Shown here: positions 63,949 to 64,000 of the stretch, one piece after another
Numbering within the stretch: position 1 is the stretch's first letter
Layout: each line of letters begins with the position of its first letter
From: Cokeromyces recurvatus
Lineage: Eukaryota; Mucoromycota; Mucoromycetes; Mucorales; Mucoraceae
Assembly: GCF_025118155.1 (NCBI RefSeq)
Contig: NW_026251389.1
Coordinates: 434,001 to 498,000 of the forward strand
Reading direction: 5' to 3'
DNA length: 64,000 nt
Program-made: the position numbers and the translations under genes
Notes under the pieces: model-generated
Database searches by the model: none
What the model was told of the DNA's origin: nothing
What the model saw: the letters and a program-made list of their open reading frames with translations, nothing else

Positions 63949-64000
63949 ATGTCATTAACATTCATTCGAACTTTTCATCATAAACGAATACCAAATTATG
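63949..64000 (+). CDS. Possible 5' end of the next gene, cut by the window edge
   Basis: ATG at 63949 opens MSLTFIRTFHHKRIPNY to the end of the window. The Arg-containing, acid-free start would suit a mitochondrial presequence, but 17 codons are too few to be sure. Confidence 0.25.
   Translation, partial: MSLTFIRTFHHKRIPNY

Overview
This is a eukaryotic, clearly fungal window. It is very AT-rich and full of long A/T homopolymers, with dense genes cut by short GT-AG introns (about 50-100 nt, with 474 nt the largest seen). Gene content and style (PKA regulatory subunit, septin, RAM/SOG2-like protein, abundant peptidases, and an HMG gene beside an RNA helicase) fit an early-diverging filamentous fungus. 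Mucoromycota, probably Mucorales, is my best placement; this is inference, not a database result. No rRNA, tRNA, CRISPR array or bacterial-type operon was seen.

Layout. 0-8 kb: LEO1 (Paf1 complex) and an unusual two-GATA-finger AWS-SET methyltransferase, both on the minus strand, then after 1.8 kb without genes an ER protein disulfide isomerase (+). 8-17 kb: USP7/Ubp15 deubiquitinase, a Num1/Mcp5-type PH-domain cortical anchor and ALG2, all (+). 17-20.2 kb: septin and PKA regulatory subunit (-). 20.5-23.9 kb: a degenerate mobile element with about 110-bp diverged terminal inverted repeats around a broken ORF that resembles the N-terminal half of Fanzor-type proteins. It sits just upstream of the PKA regulatory gene. 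25-31.6 kb: ribosomal protein S26 and a full ABCC (MRP-type) transporter (-). 31.9-39.4 kb: a candidate sex locus, namely an alginate-lyase-like gene (-), a divergent MATA-HMG-box gene (+) and an NFX1/ZNFX1-type superfamily-1 RNA helicase (+). 41-49.3 kb: a divergent STE/PAK-like kinase (+), a membrane-anchored heme-thiolate peroxidase (-) and NMA111/HtrA (-). 51-64 kb: class II histone deacetylase (+), DNA polymerase delta subunit 3, NAD kinase, Na+/H+ antiporter and WW-domain protein (all -), then a SOG2-domain protein (+) and perhaps the first codons of another gene.

How the genes relate: most are independent housekeeping genes. Several are chromatin or transcription factors (LEO1, GATA-SET, HDAC, HMG). 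The sex-locus-like trio is the only physical cluster with a likely shared biological meaning. The most novel points are the GATA-GATA-AWS-SET fusion, the HMG/helicase/alginate-lyase cluster with its 13-nt microexon and out-of-frame signal peptide, and the inverted-repeat element. Exon joints were worked out by eye from splice motifs and reading frame. Gene ends are firm; some internal joints are approximate.
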